Source: Pseudomonas matsuisoli (GTDB taxonomy: Bacteria; Pseudomonadota; Gammaproteobacteria; Pseudomonadales; Pseudomonadaceae). From it: a DNA stretch of 64,000 bases. The position numbers were made by a program, and so were the translations under genes. Positions 59,683-64,000 of this stretch are shown here, one piece after another. The notes below the pieces were generated by a model. That model was not told where the DNA came from. It ran no database searches and saw only the letters and a program-made list of their open reading frames with translations. The stretch is from positions 248,001 to 312,000 of the forward strand of contig NZ_BMPO01000003.1 of assembly GCF_014647635.1 (NCBI RefSeq). The letters are read 5' to 3'. Within the stretch, counting starts at the first letter, position 1; the number at the start of each line of letters is the position of its first letter.

Positions 59683-60501
59683 TTATCTGCGCGTTACGCC
59701 AGCGATGACCGGCGTTCCGCTAACGGGATCGCTGATCAACGTACAGCGCACGTCGTACAGAGCCTCAACCAGATCGGGCGTAATGATCTCCAGCGGCGAC
59801 CCTTCGGCCACGATCTGCCCTGCTTTCATGGCCACCAGATAGTCCGCATACCGACAGGCGCTGGAGAGGTCGTGCACCACCATCACCACGGTCTTGCCTG
59901 CGTCCGCCAAGTCTCGGATGAGTTCGAAGACCTCGATCTGATGCCCCAGATCCAACGCCGAGGTGGGCTCATCAAGCAGCAATAACGGCGTTTGCTGGGC
60001 AACGGCCATGGCGATCCATGCGCGTTGCCGTTGTCCGCCGGACATCGACTCCAGGGGCCGATTGGCCAGCTCCACTAGATCGGCGACGCGCATGGCCTCA
60101 TCCACGATCAGTTGGTCTTCCTCCGACCATTGCCGCAACAAACTTTGATGCGGCTGCCGACCGAAGCGAATGAGCTCGGACACCGTCAACCCATCCGGCG
60201 CGCTGGCCTCCTGCGGCAGCAGCGCCAATTGACGCGCCACCTGCTTGGAGGGAATGTCGGTAATCACCCGCTCATTGAGCAACACGGCGCCGCTGGTGGG
60301 TTTGTGCAGCCGGGAAAGGCCGGCGAGCAAGGTCGATTTACCGCAGCCATTGGGCCCGACGATGGCCGTCACCTGGCATTTGGGGATACGTAGCGACAAG
60401 TCTTCGATGATCGCCGCGCCAGGGTAGCCCAAGCTCAAGTGATCAGCATGTAACGTGACATCGACGCTGGAGTGGGAGACAAACAGCTTGGAGGTGTTCA
60501 T
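59683..60501 (-). CDS. iron-siderophore ABC transporter ATP-binding protein
   Basis: A 272-residue FepC/FecE-type ATPase on the cytoplasmic side of the importer. Walker A is AIVGPNGCGKSTLLAGLSRL, the signature is LESMSGGQRQRAWIAMAVAQ, Walker B is LLLLDEPTSALDLGHQ, and the switch His is in VMVVHDLSSACRYAD. GRQPHQSLLRQWSEED is typical of FecE-like proteins. It lies 25 bp after the FepG-like permease gene and is the last gene of the four-gene cassette (binding protein, two permeases, ATPase). Confidence 0.94.
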   Translation of the reverse strand: MNTSKLFVSHSSVDVTLHADHLSLGYPGAAIIEDLSLRIPKCQVTAIVGPNGCGKSTLLAGLSRLHKPTSGAVLLNERVITDIPSKQVARQLALLPQEASAPDGLTVSELIRFGRQPHQSLLRQWSEEDQLIVDEAMRVADLVELANRPLESMSGGQRQRAWIAMAVAQQTPLLLLDEPTSALDLGHQIEVFELIRDLADAGKTVVMVVHDLSSACRYADYLVAMKAGQIVAEGSPLEIITPDLVEALYDVRCTLISDPVSGTPVIAGVTRR

Positions 60502-60526
60502 TGAGTTCGACCCGGAACGGCGTAAT

Positions 60527-61591
60527 TCATGTCAGTCGGCGTGAGGGCTGACGCAGCAGTATCCACAGGAGATAAGGCCCACCCACGATGGCAGTGATCA
60601 CGCCGACCGGTATTTCGATCGGCGCGAGCAGCGTACGTCCGGCCCAGTCCGCAGCGACCATGAGCGCACCACCCGCAAGGGCCGCACACAGGACCGGCAC
60701 ACCCCGATGGCCCGTGAGATAACGTGCAACCTCCGGCGCGGCCAATGCGATCAAACCGACCGGTCCGACGACCGCAACGGCAAGGGCGGTGAGCAATACA
60801 GTCGTAATCAGTGTGATCACCCGCATCGCGGTCAAACGCACGCCGAGGCCGATAGCGACGCTATCGGAAAAGCGCATGGTGTTCAGCACCCCACCGAGGT
60901 ATTTCACCAGGGGCAAGCAGAGCAGCAACCCCACGCCCAGCAGCCAGACGGAAAGCGCGGGCCGCGCACTCAGACTGCCTACCGTCCACGGGTAGGCCTC
61001 ATTGGCGGCGTCGATATCGGCGCGCGCAAGCATCAGGTTGGTCAACGCACCGAACACGGCACCCACGGCAATGCCGACGATGATGAAGCGGTAGCCTCGC
61101 GCGCCAGCACCGGCGCTCAAGCCGAACGCTAGAACGGCAGCCGTGGCGGCCCCCGTGAGCGCCAAGGCTGAAGGTGCAAGGCTCGTCGGCACCGCCACGA
61201 TGGACGCCACCGCAAAGGCGGTGGCGCCGTCATCGATGCCAATGACCCCAGGTGTGGCCAGGCGATTGCGTGCAAGGGTCTGCAACAGGCAACCCCCGAT
61301 GCCAAATGCCGCGCCAGTGAGGAGCCCGGCGACCAGGCGTTGCAGGCGCAACTCTTGAACCAGGAAGACGTGCATCGGCTCACCGTACCCGAACGCCGCC
61401 AATAATGCCGTCAACGGGTCGAGCCCCGCAGCGCCGGACGCAAGACTCAAGCCGGCGAGCAGTGCGATGGCCGCGATCAAGCCCAGCCCCGCCATCACGC
61501 CGCGCCGGTGCAGCAGCACGCGCCAAGCCCCCAACGACAACAGCCAGTGTCCTGGCGGTGCCACCAGAGTCGCCGCTCGAAACACACTCAT
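60527..61591 (-). CDS. FecCD-type iron-siderophore permease (second subunit)
   Basis: A 354-residue inner membrane permease with about ten helices. Characteristic segments are LRLQRLVAGLLTGAAFGIGGCLLQTLARNRLATPGVIGIDDGA and AVVGPVGLIALAAPEVARYLTGHRG; it ends with IEIPVGVITAIVGGPYLLWILLRQ. The EIPVGV and GxPYLLWLL motif is typical of FepG/FecD. Its ATG overlaps the stop of the other permease gene (ATGA). A short hydrophilic N terminus precedes the first helix. Confidence 0.93.
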   Translation of the reverse strand: MSVFRAATLVAPPGHWLLSLGAWRVLLHRRGVMAGLGLIAAIALLAGLSLASGAAGLDPLTALLAAFGYGEPMHVFLVQELRLQRLVAGLLTGAAFGIGGCLLQTLARNRLATPGVIGIDDGATAFAVASIVAVPTSLAPSALALTGAATAAVLAFGLSAGAGARGYRFIIVGIAVGAVFGALTNLMLARADIDAANEAYPWTVGSLSARPALSVWLLGVGLLLCLPLVKYLGGVLNTMRFSDSVAIGLGVRLTAMRVITLITTVLLTALAVAVVGPVGLIALAAPEVARYLTGHRGVPVLCAALAGGALMVAADWAGRTLLAPIEIPVGVITAIVGGPYLLWILLRQPSRRLT

Positions 61592-62601
61592 AACGTCGGA
61601 ATCCTGTGGCTGCGGACGACAGCAATCAATACGGGTGCGCCGATCAAGGCGGTAATGACACCGATCGGTAGCTCGTAGGGACGAACGATCAGCCGCGAAA
61701 GGATATCGGCGAACAGGATGATGCTCGGCCCGAGCAGCAACGACACGCCAATCGTGCGGCGAATGTCGGGGCCGACAAGCCGGCGTGCAACGAAGGGCAC
61801 CACCAGACCAATGAACGCAATCGGGCCGGCGGCGGCGGTAGCTGTCCCCACGAGGACAGCTACCCCGGTCAGAGCACCGAACCGCGTCAATGCAGGATGA
61901 TGTCCCAGTCCCGTCGCCATCTTCTCACCCAGTGCCAACGCCGAAAGCGGCTGAATCAATGGCATCAGGATCAACAACCCCAACAGCGCACCTGGCGTAC
62001 TCCAGATCAAGGCATCCTGCGGCCGCCCGGCAAGCGCGCCAATGATCCAGAACCTGATTTCGTCGGCACTGCGTTGATCGTTTAGAAGGATCAACGAGCT
62101 GATCGCAGTCAGGATGCCAGAGAACGCGGCCCCCGCGAGCACCAGTCGCACAGGGTCATCGCCGACGCCACGTACCTGGCTGACCAGTAAAACCAGCAGG
62201 CACCCCGCCAACGCCCCCAGAACAGCGACGCCCAGATTAAGAGTGGCAGCACTGGCGCCCAAACCGATCGCCAACACGACGGCGAAAGACGCACCGGCAC
62301 TGACCCCCAGAAGCCCAGGCTCGGCGAGCGGGTTACGTGTGGCTGACTGCAGCACGACGCCCGCGCCCCCCAAAGCCACGCCGACAACGAGGCCCAACAG
62401 CGTGCGTGGCAGGCGCAATTCGGAGATGACGAAGCGGGCTTCGCCGTCGCCCGAGGAAAGCAAAGCATGCAAGCTTCGAACGGGCCCCACCTCACCCGCC
62501 CCGACCAGAAGGCTGACGAAACACAGCACCAGCAATACCACCACGCAGCAGAACAGCGCTCCGGACAGCGAGAAGCGAGCGCCTTTACCCGCTTGAATCA
62601 T
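61588..62601 (-). CDS. FecCD-type iron-siderophore permease (first subunit)
   Basis: A 337-residue inner membrane permease. Segments include LRLPRTLLGLVVGVALGGAGVVLQSATRNPLAEPGLLGVSAGASFAVVLAIG, the classical FepD/FecC run, then AAAGPIAFIGLVVPFVARRLVGPDIRR and YELPIGVITALIGAPVLIAVVR. About ten transmembrane helices are expected. It heterodimerises with the next gene product. The ATG overlaps the stop of the binding protein gene (ATGA). Confidence 0.94.
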   Translation of the reverse strand: MIQAGKGARFSLSGALFCCVVVLLVLCFVSLLVGAGEVGPVRSLHALLSSGDGEARFVISELRLPRTLLGLVVGVALGGAGVVLQSATRNPLAEPGLLGVSAGASFAVVLAIGLGASAATLNLGVAVLGALAGCLLVLLVSQVRGVGDDPVRLVLAGAAFSGILTAISSLILLNDQRSADEIRFWIIGALAGRPQDALIWSTPGALLGLLILMPLIQPLSALALGEKMATGLGHHPALTRFGALTGVAVLVGTATAAAGPIAFIGLVVPFVARRLVGPDIRRTIGVSLLLGPSIILFADILSRLIVRPYELPIGVITALIGAPVLIAVVRSHRIPTL

Positions 62602-63533
62602 TGCGCGGAGACCGCCTTCTCGACGTCATCGAGAATAACATTCACCGCCAACGGGCCGCTTGCACCGCTCGACCAGATCTGGCCGTCGACGCTGACCGCA
62701 CGCTCTTCGCTGACCGCACGTAGCCGCGAGAACGCCGGTTGCTGGCGCGCGGTCTGCAGTGCTTGCTCGCCGTCGGCGTTGAGCGTGGACAGAAACAGCC
62801 AATCGCCATCGATGCGGGACAGGTTTTCCAGGCTCAACGGGTCGCTGTGAGGCTTGCTCTGCAATTCCTCCGCCATTGCGGTGGGCTTGAAACCCAGCTG
62901 CTTGAGCAACTGGCCCACAAAAAGGTGGGCGGACATGATGCCGGGACCTTGAGGATTCCAGCGCACGACGGAAGCCACCTGGCCCGGCGTGATATGCGCT
63001 TTCAGCGCCTCGATACGGTTGTCGATTCGGTTGATCGACGCACCGGTTTCGGCTTCTTTGCCAAGCGCAGCGCCATAGAGTTCTACATTGATGCGCCAAT
63101 CCTGAAAGGATGTCGCTTTCGGCACAATGGTCGGCGCGATCATGCTGAGTTTTTCGTATTCGTTCTTAGCGAGATCCGGCGGTGCCAGAATCAAATCGGG
63201 CTTGAGTGCAAACACCGACTCCAGGTTCGTTTGGCGAGCCGTTCCCACGATCTTGATGTCACCGACCTTATCCTTCAGGTAGGCGGAAATATCGTTACCG
63301 CCCCGGGTGGCAACGCTTCCAACCGGTTTGGCGCCAACGGAAACGGCGACATCCAGCGCATTCTCGCTCAACGCGACGACACGTGTCGGCGTCCCCTCCA
63401 GGGTCACCTTGCCAAAAGCCGTATCGACCGAGCGACCCTCGGCCGCTGCACCCAACGACGCCATTCCGATCAAGCCGACCAAGGCCAAGCGACCTGTTAG
63501 ACGACGAGCGTATTTGAAAACTGTGAAATTCAC
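62598..63533 (-). CDS. iron-siderophore substrate-binding protein
   Basis: A 311-residue periplasmic binding protein of the FecB/FepB class. The N terminus (NFTVFKYARRLTGRLALVGLIGMASLGAAAEG) is a signal peptide. The mature part has TPTRVVALSENALDVAVSVGAKPVG, LKPDLILAPPDLAKNEYEKLSMIAPTIV and an SRIDGDWLFLSTLNADGEQALQ end. I choose the GTG at 63533 because AAGGA lies 6-7 bases upstream and it gives a normal signal peptide. The longer frame from 63644 adds non-signal residues. No clear Fur box was found in the 220 bp upstream. Confidence 0.88.
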   Translation of the reverse strand: MNFTVFKYARRLTGRLALVGLIGMASLGAAAEGRSVDTAFGKVTLEGTPTRVVALSENALDVAVSVGAKPVGSVATRGGNDISAYLKDKVGDIKIVGTARQTNLESVFALKPDLILAPPDLAKNEYEKLSMIAPTIVPKATSFQDWRINVELYGAALGKEAETGASINRIDNRIEALKAHITPGQVASVVRWNPQGPGIMSAHLFVGQLLKQLGFKPTAMAEELQSKPHSDPLSLENLSRIDGDWLFLSTLNADGEQALQTARQQPAFSRLRAVSEERAVSVDGQIWSSGASGPLAVNVILDDVEKAVSAQ

Positions 63534-63753
63534 GCGGAGTCCTTCTCTACAGATGGGTGATACGCCGACTTCCTCGCCGACAATGGCAGACTCGATGCTT
63601 TCGCCCTGCTCCCGGGGCAGAGAAAAAGACCGAATTTTGCACAATCCCCCAACGCATTTTCATGGTTGAGGGCAATTATTCGAACGAGCCACACACAGTT
63701 TCGAGCCCTGCGCATCAAAAGCAAGTTCAGTTTGCGGATGCAGCTCGATGTCC

Positions 63754-64000
63754 TTATTTACCTGCGGGCGATACCCTCGCCACCGAGCGCAGGGTTTCCC
63801 CAAGCGATACAGGCAACATCGGGCCATGGCTTAGTTCGGGGAACGCTCTATAACTCACCGAGACACCCGAATAACGCGCCAGCCTTTCGGCCAGCCGCGC
63901 CGCCGCATCTGGCGGTACCGACTCGGTGGCCTTGCGCCGGGCTTTCACGACGGCGGAAACCGCGTCGCTATCGTTGTCCCGTACGCGCTCCGCCATACCC
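63754..64000 (-). CDS. alpha/beta hydrolase, probable siderophore esterase (partial, C-terminal part)
   Basis: About 80 C-terminal residues of a gene that enters from the right edge. The end LARYSGVSVSYRAFPELSHGPMLPVSLGETLRS contains the catalytic-His region (ELSHGPML) of IroE/Fes-like and other acyl esterases of the alpha/beta fold. The part before it (NDSDAVSAVVKARRKATESVPPD) is a helical segment often found there. The frame is open to the edge, so the ATG at 63996 is probably internal. Its place beside the siderophore importer suggests it opens an imported or secreted siderophore; this is inference. Confidence 0.65.
   Translation of the reverse strand, partial: GMAERVRDNDSDAVSAVVKARRKATESVPPDAAARLAERLARYSGVSVSYRAFPELSHGPMLPVSLGETLRSVARVSPAGK

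Noticed and set aside
63534-63753. Fur box upstream of the siderophore binding protein gene
   Set aside because: The AT-rich stretch around 63670-63685 has too few matches to the GATAATGATAATCATTATC consensus to call by eye.

Overview
The window is about 60% GC, densely packed chromosomal DNA from a gammaproteobacterium, most likely a member of the Pseudomonadaceae (Pseudomonas, Stutzerimonas or Halopseudomonas). This rests on gene content and on gene order that I recall from Pseudomonas: rnd-ycgL; the aerobic-type cobalamin run cobB-bluB-cbiB-cobD-cobQ-cobU-cobT-cobC-cobS; etfBA divergent from the ETF-ubiquinone oxidoreductase gene; tatD-pilZ-holB-tmk-mltG-pabC-fabF-acpP-fabG-fabD-plsX-rpmF-yceD followed by maf, sppA, rluC and rne; and mazG-relA-rlmD-cysM. 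I cannot fix the genus from sequence alone. I see no rRNA or tRNA gene, insertion sequence, prophage, CRISPR array or replication origin.

Layout. 1-2.8 kb: a partial 2-hydroxyacid dehydrogenase gene, ycgL, rnd and a sulfurtransferase gene. 3-6.5 kb: a FadL-type porin, a marR-MFS-small membrane protein operon and a Cys-rich copper-storage protein. 6.5-14.9 kb: nine cobalamin genes on the minus strand, mostly overlapping by a few bases. 15-19.2 kb: a metallophosphoesterase, a TorF-like lipoprotein, two DUF genes, the ohrR-ohr peroxide-defence pair and a 28-residue membrane peptide. 19.2-30.6 kb: a hybrid histidine kinase, an ABC-2 exporter, several small lipoproteins, a thioredoxin, a TyrR/PhhR-type activator, a MocR-type regulator and an OmpA/DUF4398 lipoprotein pair. 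30.7-34.4 kb: the electron-transfer flavoprotein module. 34.4-45.7 kb: a long minus-strand series running from yceD and fatty-acid synthesis to holB, pilZ and tatD. 45.8-53.7 kb: maf, sppA, a HAD phosphatase, rluC, and rne with a long structured leader. 54-59.6 kb: mazG, relA, rlmD and cysM. 59.7-64 kb: a siderophore-type ABC importer followed by a partial esterase gene.

How the genes work together. The cob genes convert cobyrinic acid to cobalamin through corrin-ring amidation, the aminopropanol arm and the dimethylbenzimidazole nucleotide loop, but the corrinoid adenosyltransferase gene cobO is not beside them. EtfA/EtfB and ETF-QO pass electrons from acyl-CoA and other dehydrogenases to ubiquinone. 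YceD, L32, PlsX, FabD, FabG, AcpP and FabF link ribosome assembly to lipid synthesis. Ohr and OhrR defend against organic peroxides. The terminal ABC importer and esterase probably take up and open a ferric siderophore.

No clearly unprecedented multi-gene system is visible. The best leads are small or regulatory: an apparently leaderless marR promoter with a dyad covering the -10 and reaching the start codon, the hairpin-rich rne leader, a terminator-like hairpin between acpP and fabF, two tiny membrane proteins, and one unrecognised 207-residue protein. All family names and synteny statements come from memory; no database was searched.
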